Assembly (NCBI GenBank): GCA_945887855.1
Contig: CAMCZP010000014.1
Location: 1 to 61,959, forward strand
Origin: Leptospira interrogans serovar Manilae
GTDB lineage: Bacteria; Spirochaetota; Leptospiria; Leptospirales; Leptospiraceae
DNA length: 61,959 bases
Direction: 5' to 3'
A model generated the notes under the pieces. It saw nothing but the letters and a program-made list of their open reading frames with translations. It ran no database searches and was not told the origin of the DNA. A program made the translations under genes and the position numbers. Shown one piece after another: positions 28,515-37,487 of the stretch; the first letter of the stretch is position 1, and every line of letters starts with the position of its first letter.

Positions 28515-31500
28515 TTAATTTTTGGATGCATTGAAAAAGGAACTAGTTTCGCATCCCGGTTTTCCTAGATCTATAATGTTTGAGCTAGAATCCAAACAAA
28601 ATGTTTGCCACCATCTTCCTGTGTTTTCAGACCCTGCATTGAAAGTCTTAACCAATCCAATGGATTTGAAAACTTTAATGGTCGCACCAGAGTTTGCTAT
28701 GGATAGTTCATTTGACCAGTTGTATATACTATAACCCCGTCTGGGCTGGGACCAAACCGTATTTTTTAGTGTGACTGTTTCAGGTCCAAAGCCAGTTACC
28801 ACATCTACATCTAAGGTAAGGTTGCCACCGAGTTTAGTTGTATCATTCCAAACTACCTGGCATTTTTTAATACCATCTCTGCATGCACTGTCTCCATATT
28901 CTAAATGGGAATCTAAATCTTTGGGAGCGCTATTCCAGGTGAGTACAACCCTTACCTCATCACTATTTAGGATGGGTGATACATAAAGGTTTTGGTTACC
29001 AGAGTTATCTCCTGCGGAAATAACTGTTTGGTAGGTTGTTGCAAAATTAGTTCCAGATGCTTCTAGTGTGTAATTCCCTGCGGGTACATTTGGTATTGCA
29101 TAGGATCCATCCCCACTGTAAATGATGGGTTGAATGAATTGGTTGGATGAATTCAGTGCAAGAGATCCAGATTTTGTATTAATTCCCGGTCTGAGAGTGA
29201 GGGTAAGTCCCGATGTAATTTTTTGGTTATTAAAAGAATTGAATATAGAACCTGTGATAGATGCAGGTGCTTGGGATCCTGGAATCATTGTTATAATATC
29301 AAAATTAGTTGTGAGTCCACTTTGTACTACAACTAAACCCTCAACATCTACATAACCCGGTGCTGAAAATTTTAATTTCCATTGTCCTGAATTGATTGTA
29401 AAGATAGAATAAGTAGGTGCATTTGAAAAATTTGATGCACCGGAAGTTAAACTAGAGGGAAGAATAAGAGCTGTGGGTCTTACACCGGAATACGGATGAA
29501 TCAACTCTAAATTATAAGATCCTGTAAATTTTTCTCCTCCAGCTATCACAACCCTTCCTGAGAGATTTCCCCTCTCTCCCGATCGTAATGTTTGGGCATT
29601 CCCTATTGTTACTGTGCCAGAAGGAGGGACGGTAACTGGAAGCAGGATTTCGTCATACCCTTCTTTATTGAATTTAAGTAAATAATTTCCTGGATCAACA
29701 TTTGTGATTGAATAGGTTCCATTGGCAGAAGTAGTCACGGGAGGAATTAGAATATCTGATCTTTCTCCATTTGTTGGGTTAATCCTCGGTATGGAGGTAG
29801 GTATGAGATCTAAATCTTTATATGCAGTTGGGCTGAAAGTAATCAAGTTTGGATCCGGGTTAGAGTCAATACCTAGTGTGACAGTGGCTCCTTCTATACT
29901 TGCAGTAGAAATCACATCTGTGAGAGATCCAGAGATTGTTCTGCGTGGCAAATGCGAAACCCAAGATACCAAATTTAGCAAACCTGTATTACTAATAGTA
30001 TTTTCTGAAATCTCAGCTCTAAGAGATATTGGACTTAGGTGTTTAAGGGGGTCTACAACAAATATAGAGTAGGAACCCTGTTTAAACCTATAATTATCAT
30101 TTGAAATATGTACAGAATTTGTTACTAAATCAGTTCCTGCAACCTTTGGAATATTGCTAAGTAAGGATGCTGTAGAATAACTTGCTATTGTATATGATAT
30201 ACGAAGCGAATCTGCAACACTTGAGCAAGTTGGATTTGACGTATCGGAGAGTGTTGAATTTATTCCAATTGTTTTAAATACCAAATCTTGGTTATTGCAT
30301 AAAATATTCATAGGTGGAAGTGATACAACTCGAGAGGAACCATCAAATTTATAGGATCCATTGGAAGAGGTAGTTGTGATGTGTGCAATTGAATTTAAGT
30401 CATTGTCTATATTTCCAAATAGAATAACAAATAGCCCTGGGATTCCTGAGTTTGTGGTATATCCAGATAAGAATCCACCATAGGAATTTCTTGTATTGTT
30501 TGTTAATGTGTCTAAGATTATAGTTTGGCCTTCTAATGTACCACGAAGTAAGCTTTCAGAAAGTACTACTTTTGGAACAGCCACATCCTGTCCATTTAAA
30601 GTAATTTCTGAAATACTAGTGCTTTTGTACCCGGAAGCTGAAATGTAATATTCCCATTTTCCTGCAGCAGCTGTAAAATATACAGTTAGGTTATCATTTA
30701 ATACTTCATACATTTTATTTTGGAATGTGTTGTAAGTCCATGGTCCTGTGCCCTGGTTTATAATTGCACAAGAAGGGGTATAGTTAGCACCGCCACAGGA
30801 AGAATTGCAATTTGCTTGGTTAGTACAGGCCTCTCTAATCCAAAGTTCTGCAAGATTTTTTAACTTTTCATCTTTGAGAAGATATGCCAAAGAAGAGGGT
30901 GGATGAGATTTTGCAGGTTTAAAATTTATAGTTGCACCCTGGATTCTAGATGGTGTGTTATTAAAGCCAGCAACATTTCCTGTTATATTTGAAGGTCTGG
31001 GTACGACGTAAATTGGAGTAGATTGCACTACCGGAGTGGAATTTCCAGAGTAATGGGGAATGAAACTAAAGGATAAAGAAGAATTTAAAAAACCTACTTT
31101 TGAGATCTCAATTTCATAATCTCCTTTGGTTAAAACATCATGAAATGAAAAATTTCCTGAAGCATCTGTTAGAGAGGAAGAAATCTCAGCTCCACTCCTT
31201 TTTAGTTGTACTTTAAAATCAGATAAATCCAATCCTGGATTTGCTGCATTACTGATTTTCCAATTAGATATTTGAATGGGAGCTGTTGGTGAAGGTACCC
31301 ATTGTATTACTATTGGCCTATTTTCTATAGAAGTTGCTAAAGTGGGATCGTTACCTAAAAAAATAAATCTAGTTTCAGAAGTATTATTAAGGAAGGGTCT
31401 ATTTTCAAAAGTTTTATCTGCACCAAAAACTTTAATTGAGTACATTCCATTTGGTAAATTTGCAATGTTAAAAATATATTTTCCTGAAGAGTCAGTGATT

Positions 31501-32210
31501 TGTTCAGCCACAAGTGCTTCAGAGGCAGTATATAAAGATACCTTTACTCCTTGGACAGCTCCTTGTGGTACAATCGCAGAACCATTTTGATCTTTGAAAC
31601 CTGATGTTGTCACAAGTCCAGAGATATTTGCAGGTCCTTTTTCAATGTAGTACCTAGTAGCAATGAGAGTGTTCAATTTTATAGTATTTCCAGACGTGTT
31701 GGTCGGGTCATATATATAATTAAAATCTGAATATGTATAATTTAACCCATTTTCTGTGTTTATAAGAACTCTATAGTTTCCATTTTTTAGATTGGGTATT
31801 ATAAATGAATAAGATCCTGAAGAGTTTGGATATGTTATTGCTATAGTTTCATTCAATGCAGACACTAACTGAATTTTTACTAAAGTAATATTTAGTCCTG
31901 TATCATTTTTACAATCTATTTCGGAACCATTAGAAATACAATTAGTAGCTGTAATACTTCCTGTTATGTTTGCAGGACCTGCAGTGGGTACTTCTTGTAA
32001 GGGAGTCTCTATTACTTCGGGTAACTTTGTACCATTTGAGTCAGTGGTAGTGACAGATGTTGTAGAAGTAGGAGTACTACCTCCCATGAGTGCTGCCATC
32101 CAAGGAACCATAGATGTACTCCCTTTTTGAGCACCACATCGAACTGTACTAACCAGTAGAACTATACATGTTAGAATTTTGAGGATAGGAATTTTCACTT
32201 TTATTTTCAT
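28515..32210 (-). CDS. Giant secreted lipoprotein with carboxypeptidase-regulatory-like repeats
   Basis: About 1231 residues. The start is set at the second Met because GGAG lies 6 bases before it; an ATG 4 codons earlier (32222) overlaps that site. A signal peptide ends at VSTVRC, a Leptospira-type lipobox (Cys29 in the longer numbering). The body holds about eight tandem transthyretin-like units (starting near 84, 197, 316, 411, 562, 762, 885 and 987), each ending GxYxFxxVxxGxY-like. Residues 1090-1160 resemble the YfaP/DUF2135 domain (VRVVLTWNSAPKDLDSHL). Several Cys (466-485) may form disulfides. It is a single-gene unit. A surface or periplasmic structural or binding role is inferred. 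Confidence 0.8.
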   Translation of the reverse strand: MKIKVKIPILKILTCIVLLVSTVRCGAQKGSTSMVPWMAALMGGSTPTSTTSVTTTDSNGTKLPEVIETPLQEVPTAGPANITGSITATNCISNGSEIDCKNDTGLNITLVKIQLVSALNETIAITYPNSSGSYSFIIPNLKNGNYRVLINTENGLNYTYSDFNYIYDPTNTSGNTIKLNTLIATRYYIEKGPANISGLVTTSGFKDQNGSAIVPQGAVQGVKVSLYTASEALVAEQITDSSGKYIFNIANLPNGMYSIKVFGADKTFENRPFLNNTSETRFIFLGNDPTLATSIENRPIVIQWVPSPTAPIQISNWKISNAANPGLDLSDFKVQLKRSGAEISSSLTDASGNFSFHDVLTKGDYEIEISKVGFLNSSLSFSFIPHYSGNSTPVVQSTPIYVVPRPSNITGNVAGFNNTPSRIQGATINFKPAKSHPPSSLAYLLKDEKLKNLAELWIREACTNQANCNSSCGGANYTPSCAIINQGTGPWTYNTFQNKMYEVLNDNLTVYFTAAAGKWEYYISASGYKSTSISEITLNGQDVAVPKVVLSESLLRGTLEGQTIILDTLTNNTRNSYGGFLSGYTTNSGIPGLFVILFGNIDNDLNSIAHITTTSSNGSYKFDGSSRVVSLPPMNILCNNQDLVFKTIGINSTLSDTSNPTCSSVADSLRISYTIASYSTASLLSNIPKVAGTDLVTNSVHISNDNYRFKQGSYSIFVVDPLKHLSPISLRAEISENTISNTGLLNLVSWVSHLPRRTISGSLTDVISTASIEGATVTLGIDSNPDPNLITFSPTAYKDLDLIPTSIPRINPTNGERSDILIPPVTTSANGTYSITNVDPGNYLLKFNKEGYDEILLPVTVPPSGTVTIGNAQTLRSGERGNLSGRVVIAGGEKFTGSYNLELIHPYSGVRPTALILPSSLTSGASNFSNAPTYSIFTINSGQWKLKFSAPGYVDVEGLVVVQSGLTTNFDIITMIPGSQAPASITGSIFNSFNNQKITSGLTLTLRPGINTKSGSLALNSSNQFIQPIIYSGDGSYAIPNVPAGNYTLEASGTNFATTYQTVISAGDNSGNQNLYVSPILNSDEVRVVLTWNSAPKDLDSHLEYGDSACRDGIKKCQVVWNDTTKLGGNLTLDVDVVTGFGPETVTLKNTVWSQPRRGYSIYNWSNELSIANSGATIKVFKSIGLVKTFNAGSENTGRWWQTFCLDSSSNIIDLGKPGCETSSFFNASKN

Positions 32211-32222
32211 TTTTTGCTCCAT

Positions 32223-32437
32223 TTTTCAATTAGTTTTAAGAATATGATTTTAAAGATAATTTGATATATACACATATAGTTTAAGAATCTAAAACCTCTG
32301 ATTAAGAATTTTTAGATTTTATTTCTACCTTTTCACTTATCTCAGACTGAGTAAAGTAAATGATATTTTAAATTAACTTTGAACCTATTAATATATAGTT
32401 ATTATCGGATTATAAATGTCAATATATTTCAATTTTA
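32223..32437. other. AT-rich intergenic region upstream of the giant lipoprotein gene
   Basis: These 215 bases hold no ORF of note. An AT-only hairpin (AATCTAAAA at 32286-32294 with TTTTAGATT at 32310-32318) could slow transcription from the reductase gene at 32438, but no T-run follows. The promoter for the lipoprotein gene must lie here; no confident -35/-10 pair was picked. Confidence 0.3.
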
Positions 32438-33088
32438 CTAGGAAATTTTTTCATATTTTAAAAATAGCTCATCTTGAATTTGTTCAATATTACTAAGCTT
32501 CCATTTTTTTGCATCAAAGCCATCTAGGTTAGATATTCCGCTTGAGATCCCGGAGAGATTTTTTTGACCTATAAGAAAAGGAACTATAGTTAAATAAATA
32601 GTGGTTACTAAATTATTTCTAAAGAAGCTATCATTGAGTGTTGGGCCTCCTTCCAGGAGGATTTTAGTGTAACCCTTATCTAGTAAGAATTGAACAACGT
32701 CCTTTGGAGATATGTCATTTTCTCCAATTATCTCAATATTTGCAAGAGTGTGAAGGTTTTGAGAGACTTCTGAAAAACAGGTGGAAGTAGTTAAAATAAG
32801 TGGTTTTTTCTTTGATTTTGTGAATATATAATTTGTTTCAGGTATGGTTCCTTTTCTGATGAGGATCACTGGGAGTGGTTCTTCGCCTTCCACATATCTT
32901 AGATGTATTATGGGATTATCATTTATAATAGAATTTTTACCGAGAAGTAAGATTTCATTTTGGCTCCTATACAAATCCATTCTTGCCTTGTCAGCCCGGG
33001 AAGAAAGACCGTACCATTTGCCATCGGGCCTTTCTACTTTCCCATCTATAGTCATTGCCATATTGATTGATAATGTATAATTATTCAT
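32438..33088 (-). CDS. Stand-alone RibD-C-type pyrimidine reductase
   Basis: A 216-residue NADPH-dependent reductase of the RibD C-terminal/DHFR-like fold. It begins YTLSINMAMTIDGKVERPDG, keeping the SxDGK-type motif (Asp15, Lys17). It also has LLLGKNSIINDNP and ILLEGGPTLNDSF, typical of active members. The family reduces the ribosylamino-pyrimidine intermediate of riboflavin synthesis or related compounds. It overlaps the Bfd-like gene by 4 bp. Because the reductase half of RibD at 18396-19568 has lost these residues, this enzyme may supply the activity. That is inference. Confidence 0.82.
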   Translation of the reverse strand: MNNYTLSINMAMTIDGKVERPDGKWYGLSSRADKARMDLYRSQNEILLLGKNSIINDNPIIHLRYVEGEEPLPVILIRKGTIPETNYIFTKSKKKPLILTTSTCFSEVSQNLHTLANIEIIGENDISPKDVVQFLLDKGYTKILLEGGPTLNDSFFRNNLVTTIYLTIVPFLIGQKNLSGISSGISNLDGFDAKKWKLSNIEQIQDELFLKYEKIS

Positions 33089-33339
33089 GTTTTACTTTCC
33101 TCTTCCTTCGCGTTTTCTATTTTCTGCATTTCTCTATAGTAAATATTGGAAACATTTTTATAGCAGGAACCGCATTTTGTGGAAGCAGAAGTTATAAGTG
33201 TTAGCTGTGTTAGATCATGTACCCCGGATTGGATAGTATCTATGAGTGTTTTCTCGCTCACTCCATGGCATGTACAAACATTACGGGGTCTCATTTCCCT
33301 GTAAATTGCTGCTAAATCTATATTTTCATCCGGCTGCAT
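33085..33339 (-). CDS. Bfd-like [2Fe-2S] protein
   Basis: An 84-residue protein of the BFD-like fold. Four cysteines are spaced as in bacterioferritin-associated ferredoxin: Cys22-x-Cys24 and Cys56-x2-Cys59, which would hold a [2Fe-2S] cluster. The segment VCTCHGVSEKTLIDTI is characteristic. It is coupled by a 4-bp overlap to the reductase gene downstream. It might pass electrons or deliver iron-sulfur; no bacterioferritin gene is near. Confidence 0.82.
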   Translation of the reverse strand: MQPDENIDLAAIYREMRPRNVCTCHGVSEKTLIDTIQSGVHDLTQLTLITSASTKCGSCYKNVSNIYYREMQKIENAKEEESKT

Positions 33340-33550
33340 AGTATTTTACAATTTTTATAAAAATCATTTTTTATTGAAATATATTTTTTTATAAAATCCT
33401 ACTGTTACTTTGTGTGATTTGGGTTGGTTTTATTTTGCAAAAAAAAATAAATTCTCCAAGTCTTCTCTATTGTGGTATGAAGATTCGATTTTTCTGGATC
33501 CCAAAAAGGTTGGATTGACATCTATAATTAATTTACCGATATGTTTCCAA

Positions 33551-34888
33551 ATGGAAGAAAAAAAGAGAGCAAGTTTTAAAGAACTTTTTGGATGGTGTAT
33601 GTTTGATTTTGCAAATTCATCATATACCACAGTTATCATTACGGTGATCTATGGTGATATTTTTAGCAGATTGGTTGTTCCATCGGGAGACGATCCCTCA
33701 AACCCTTATAGGTATGGAAATATTTTATGGGCAGTTGCATTGGCTATTTCTTATATCCTTGTTGTGATCACGGGACCTATTTTTGGGGCAATTACTGATT
33801 TTTCTCAACAAAAGAAAAAGTTTTTATTTGGTAGTTATATCCTTTGTATCATTTCAACCGCACTCCTGTATATGGGTTCTAAGCCGGGTGAAATACTAAT
33901 ACCATTTATAATGATTGTAATCTCCAACTTTGCTTTTGCATCAGGGGAAAACTTTGTCTCTAGTTTTCTCCCATTTTTGGGTCCAAAAGAAGACCTCGGA
34001 AAAATATCTGGGTATGCATGGGGAATTGGATATTTTGGGGGATTGGTAAGTGTAGCACTGGTTCAAACTCTCGGCCCAATTTCCATAGAAAATTTTGAAT
34101 CTCTTCGTTTGGTGGGTCCCTATACAGCTGTCTTTTTCTTGGTATCTGCAATCCCCACGTTTCTATTTCTCAAAGAAGGAAAACCCGAAGAAAGTAAACC
34201 TACAAACCAAAACTACCTCCATATTGGAGTCAAAAGAGTTCTAGCGACTTTCAAAGAAGTATCTAAGTTTAAAGATATGTCCATTTACCTTTTGTCGTTA
34301 TTCTTTGCTATGGCTTCCTTAGGGATTGTTATTAGTTTTGCATTCATCTATGGTGCTCAGGAGATAAAGATAGAAGAAATCCACAGAGTTGTTATGTTCG
34401 TAATCTTACAAATTACAGCAGCACTTGGGGCTTTTGTTTTTGGAGTCATCCAAGATAGACTGGGCGCTCTGAAAACTTTTAATTATACCTTGGTTCTATG
34501 GATATTTTCAATAATAGCCATTTTTGGAGTCAACGAAATCACAAGTGCACTCAATTCCATTTTAGGTTTAGAATTGAATGTAAAATGGGTGTTTGTATTT
34601 ATAACCTGTTTTGCAGGACTGGGATTAGGGGCAACCCAAAGCTCTAGTAGGGCAATCATAGGAATGTTCTCACCAGAAAGTAAAATAGGGGAATTTTATG
34701 GTCTTTGGGGACTCTCCGGAAAGATTGCTGCTGCAATAGGACTATTTGCTGTATCAATTCTCCAGGGATTTTTTGGATTTAAAAATTCATTTCTAATCAT
34801 TGCCATTTTCTTTATTTTTTCATTGGTAACCAATTTATTTGTCGATGAAGCTAGAGGAAAAGAAGTGGGCAGAACCTACAAAGAATAA
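33551..34888 (+). CDS. MFS transporter of the UMF1/Atg22-like family
   Basis: About 445 residues with 12 predicted membrane helices. The N-terminal FGWCMFDFANSSYTTVI stretch is the mark of the UMF1 (Atg22-like) family. Late segments GLGLGATQSSSRAI and FYGLWGLSGKIAA also fit. I start it at Met 33551, directly before the conserved region. The frame is open back to a TTG at 33410, but those 47 residues look unlike any family member. No Shine-Dalgarno marks the ATG clearly. Substrate unknown; fungal members export amino acids from vacuoles. Confidence 0.82.
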   Translation: MEEKKRASFKELFGWCMFDFANSSYTTVIITVIYGDIFSRLVVPSGDDPSNPYRYGNILWAVALAISYILVVITGPIFGAITDFSQQKKKFLFGSYILCIISTALLYMGSKPGEILIPFIMIVISNFAFASGENFVSSFLPFLGPKEDLGKISGYAWGIGYFGGLVSVALVQTLGPISIENFESLRLVGPYTAVFFLVSAIPTFLFLKEGKPEESKPTNQNYLHIGVKRVLATFKEVSKFKDMSIYLLSLFFAMASLGIVISFAFIYGAQEIKIEEIHRVVMFVILQITAALGAFVFGVIQDRLGALKTFNYTLVLWIFSIIAIFGVNEITSALNSILGLELNVKWVFVFITCFAGLGLGATQSSSRAIIGMFSPESKIGEFYGLWGLSGKIAAAIGLFAVSILQGFFGFKNSFLIIAIFFIFSLVTNLFVDEARGKEVGRTYKE

Positions 34889-34899
34889 ATAATAAGAGT

Positions 34900-35103
34900 A
34901 TGAAATATTTAGATGATGATTATGAGATCTACCAAAACCAGAGAAAACTGGCGATGAAGACTATCGATGATCTAACCCAATTGAAAATAGATTTAATGGA
35001 AGCTGAAAAAGCGGTTCCCAGTTTTATTAACAATGCCATTCGTCATTTACGAAATAGATTTCTAATAGATGTGGATGACAAAAGAGATAATAGGTATCGA
35101 TGA
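34900..35103 (+). CDS. Small conserved-looking protein of unknown function
   Basis: A 67-residue, highly charged soluble protein predicted to be mostly helical, with no Cys and no membrane segment. AAGAG just before the ATG may be the ribosome site. It follows the MFS gene by 11 bp, probably in the same transcript, and is followed by a terminator. I do not recognise it. Confidence 0.6.
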   Translation: MKYLDDDYEIYQNQRKLAMKTIDDLTQLKIDLMEAEKAVPSFINNAIRHLRNRFLIDVDDKRDNRYR

Positions 35104-35111
35104 CAAAAAAG

Positions 35112-35140
35112 CCCTAGCAAACAATTTCTTTCTGCTAGGG
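35112..35140. terminator. Hairpin terminator between convergent genes
   Basis: CCCTAGCA at 35112-35119 pairs perfectly with TGCTAGGG at 35133-35140, loop 13 nt. It lies between the stop of the small plus-strand gene (35103) and the stop of the minus-strand CoA-transferase gene (35161). Read on the minus strand the stem is followed by a CTTTTTTGTC stretch, so it works best for that gene. Confidence 0.75.
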
Positions 35141-35160
35141 ACGTTATCTCAATTTAACTT

Positions 35161-36447
35161 TTAGAAAACAAAGTGTCTAATCTCAGCTATTTTTCCCTGG
35201 AGTTCTTCTCTAAAGTCAGGATGGGAAATAGAGATCAAGAGTTCTGCTCTTTCCCGTAAAGTCTTCCCATGTAAGTTGACAGCTCCATATTCAGTGACAA
35301 TCCAATGCACATGACCCCTAGTTGTAACCACCCCAGCACCCAAATTTAATTCAGGTACTATCCTTGAGACCTTTCCCTTGGCAGCTGTGGAGGGTAGGGC
35401 GAGTATGGGCTTGCCTCCATTTGATTTTGCAGCACCCCGAATAAAATCCATTTGTCCACCAATCCCAGAAAAAATTTTATGACCCATAGAATCTGCACAA
35501 ACCTGTCCACTCAAATCAACTTGGATGGCGGAGTTGATGGCGACAACTTTGTTGTTTTTTCGAATGATATTGGTATCATTCGTTCTGTCACAGGGATGAA
35601 ATTCCACATAGGGGTTGTCATTTACAAAATCAAAGAGTCGCTTGGAGCCCGCAACAAAGCTGGTTACAATTCTACTGGGATGGATTGCCTTATATTTATT
35701 TGTGATAACACCAGCTTCGTAAAGATCCACTACGCGATCGGAAAACATTTCTGTATGGATACCGAGATCATTTTTGTTTTTTAATCGAACCAGTACCGCA
35801 TCGGGAATTCCGCCTATTCCCATCTGGAGAGTTGACCTATCCTCTACCAAGTTCGCAACCAATTCCCCAATTCTTGCTTCAACTTCCGTTTCCGGCTCGG
35901 CTATATGTTCAACTAAGGGACGGTTCGTGTGGATAAATGCTTTGATTTCTTTGAATGGAACCAGTGAATTTCCATGAGTTCGGGGCATTTGTTCATTGAT
36001 TTCGGCGAGAATGATATCCGCAGTATCTGCTGCTGCCTTAGCGGTGTCCACTGAGGTACCCAATGAGCAATAGCCATGGATATCGGGAGGTGATACTTGG
36101 AGTAAGGCAATATTGAGTTTTACCTGACCGCTAGTAAATAAGCCGGGTATGTCAGATAAAAAAATTGGCATAAAATCAGCCCTACCTTCTTCGATAGCTT
36201 TCCGCAAGGGAGCACCCGTAAATAGGGAAACAGAAAAGAAATTTTCTGACATTGATGGTTCTGCAAAGGGAGCCGATCCCGTAGTATGCAGATGATACAA
36301 TTTTACTTTTTCAAGATCAGTTCTTTTGGACATTGCCTCCACCAACGGAGTGGGAGTAGCACATGCACCATGGATAAATACATTGTTATTATTTTTTATA
36401 TGTTTTACAACTTCTTCGGGAGATACAGCGAGAGTTTTCCAATTCAT
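35161..36447 (-). CDS. Acetyl-CoA hydrolase/transferase family protein (4-hydroxybutyrate CoA-transferase-like)
   Basis: A 428-residue family I CoA-transferase-like enzyme. The segments NVFIHGACATPTPLVEAM, TLQMGIGGIPDAVL and GIHTEMFSDRVVDLYEAGVIT (catalytic Glu in HTEMF) match the Cat1/Cat2-type acetyl-CoA hydrolase/transferase family. C-terminal GAGVVTTRGHVHWIVTEYGAVNL is typical. It would move CoA between acetyl-CoA and another short acid. The gene stands alone, with a terminator after it and the padR gene upstream on the same strand 148 bp away. The exact acid cannot be told from sequence. Confidence 0.88.
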   Translation of the reverse strand: MNWKTLAVSPEEVVKHIKNNNNVFIHGACATPTPLVEAMSKRTDLEKVKLYHLHTTGSAPFAEPSMSENFFSVSLFTGAPLRKAIEEGRADFMPIFLSDIPGLFTSGQVKLNIALLQVSPPDIHGYCSLGTSVDTAKAAADTADIILAEINEQMPRTHGNSLVPFKEIKAFIHTNRPLVEHIAEPETEVEARIGELVANLVEDRSTLQMGIGGIPDAVLVRLKNKNDLGIHTEMFSDRVVDLYEAGVITNKYKAIHPSRIVTSFVAGSKRLFDFVNDNPYVEFHPCDRTNDTNIIRKNNKVVAINSAIQVDLSGQVCADSMGHKIFSGIGGQMDFIRGAAKSNGGKPILALPSTAAKGKVSRIVPELNLGAGVVTTRGHVHWIVTEYGAVNLHGKTLRERAELLISISHPDFREELQGKIAEIRHFVF

Positions 36448-36595
36448 TCTAATGATTGATCCTTAATAAAATAGTTATGGTATAAACTGTACATACTTCT
36501 AATTATCTAAATCAATCTTTATTTTTTTAAAAATATTTGATAATTTAAGAAACATTCTAAGTTTACTAAGGTATTATGTTTTATTTGTTAGTTAT

Positions 36596-36952
36596 CTATC
36601 CTAACAGTTTTTCAACTCCTTCGCTCATTTTTTGGTATGATTTTTTTATGATTTCTAAACGTTTTTTACCTAATGCTGTGATAGAATAGTACTTTCTAAT
36701 ACGACCGTTGCCTTGGGCTTTAGTTGGATTGAACTCTTCTATAAATCCTCCCAGCTTCATTCGTTTTAAAACAGGATAAGATGCTGCAATATCAATTTCT
36801 ATTCCCATTTCTAATTGCATATATTTGTAAATTTCATAACCATAGTGGGGTTTTTTCTTTAGCAATGCAAGTGCGGTGAGTTCTAAAAGTCCCTTTTTTA
36901 ATTGGTCTCTCCAGGACTGAACTGAGGATTCTTCTTCTTCTTTGTTTGGCAT
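36596..36952 (-). CDS. PadR-family transcriptional regulator
   Basis: A 118-residue winged-helix protein. The core reads ELTALALLKKKPHYGYEIYKYM, then SYPVLKRMKLGGFIEE and GNGRIRKYYSITALGKKRLE, which is the PadR DNA-binding fold with its wing. The C-terminal helix for dimerisation is short. An acidic N-terminal tail precedes it. Two identical 17-bp repeats lie just upstream and are likely its own operator. It may also control the CoA-transferase gene downstream. Confidence 0.88.
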   Translation of the reverse strand: MPNKEEEESSVQSWRDQLKKGLLELTALALLKKKPHYGYEIYKYMQLEMGIEIDIAASYPVLKRMKLGGFIEEFNPTKAQGNGRIRKYYSITALGKKRLEIIKKSYQKMSEGVEKLLG

Positions 36953-36964
36953 AAGGGTTATATT

Positions 36965-36981
36965 TATAAATAAATATTTTT
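36965..36981. promoter_or_regulatory. Candidate PadR operator, copy 1
   Basis: The 17-mer TATAAATAAATATTTTT begins 13 bases before the padR start codon. An identical copy lies at 36996-37012. It contains a partial dyad around AAATATTT. Position suggests autoregulation. Confidence 0.5.
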
Positions 36982-36995
36982 AGACAATAAAAAAA

Positions 36996-37012
36996 TATAA
37001 ATAAATATTTTT
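36996..37012. promoter_or_regulatory. Candidate PadR operator, copy 2
   Basis: Identical to the 17-mer at 36965-36981, offset by exactly 31 bp (about three helical turns), so two bound dimers would face the same side of the DNA. Confidence 0.5.
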
Positions 37013-37449
37013 TTTAATATATAAAAGTTAATATTAGAACTACCATTCATAAGATATAATATTTTTTATTTCTATCTTTAATCTTATCATATTCATAACT
37101 TTTTTTTAAGAAGCATAAAAAAAATTAAATGTAAAACTACTTTGGAGATTTGAACTACAAATTAGATTTTCAAGAAATTTTTAAACTTTTTTCTGGAATC
37201 TTTTTTCAATTATTGGTTACACCTATATATTTCATTACATGTGGAAGATTTTAGTATATTGATTTTTAATAACTAACGAAACTAAAAATAGGAAGTTTGG
37301 AATCTCAAATTATGCTCGAAAATTAAAAAAAACTAAATGTAGGGGTAGTTCCTCAGGCAATTTCATTCTCTTTGTTCTATAAAGGTTAGGCATTTTTTTT
37401 CCCTAACATAAAAAAAAATAATTTTTCTGTCTCATCCCTTATTACAAAT
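37013..37449. other. Long AT-rich intergenic region between padR and flaB
   Basis: No open frame of credible length occurs in about 440 bases. A small hairpin (GTTAGG at 37385-37390 with CCTAAC at 37402-37407) precedes an A-run. Two similar A-rich words ending in TAAATGTA occur near 37125 and 37333. I see no recognised RNA family. The length is unusual for this gene-dense window. Confidence 0.35.
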
Positions 37450-37457
37450 TACCGATA
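37450..37457 (+). promoter_or_regulatory. Candidate flagellar sigma-28 -10 element of flaB
   Basis: TACCGATA resembles the GCCGATAA -10 box of sigma-28 (FliA) promoters and lies 83 bases before the flaB start codon. The expected -35 TAAA at the right distance is not clear (CTCATCCC is found), so this is tentative. Confidence 0.3.
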
Positions 37458-37465
37458 GTTTTAAA

Positions 37466-37487
37466 GAGGGATCAAGGATGAACCCTC
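37466..37487 (+). promoter_or_regulatory. flaB leader hairpin with candidate CsrA site
   Basis: GAGGG (37466-37470) pairs with CCCTC (37483-37487). The 12-nt loop reads ATCAAGGATGAA and includes CAAGGATG, matching the core of the CsrA SELEX consensus RUACARGGAUGU. A second hairpin follows at 37504-37519 (TCTTTC/GAAAGA), and the Shine-Dalgarno GGAGGA at 37530-37535 could be the second contact. Confidence 0.45.

Noticed and set aside
29722..30072. 116-residue plus-strand frame inside the giant lipoprotein gene
   Set aside because: Antisense to a repetitive region; low-information sequence.
32286..32318. AT-only hairpin as a terminator
   Set aside because: Weak A-T stem and no T-run on the strand that would need it.
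33410..33550. N-terminal 47-codon extension of the MFS transporter
   Set aside because: Family similarity begins exactly at the Met at 33551 and the upstream part looks like untranslated leader.
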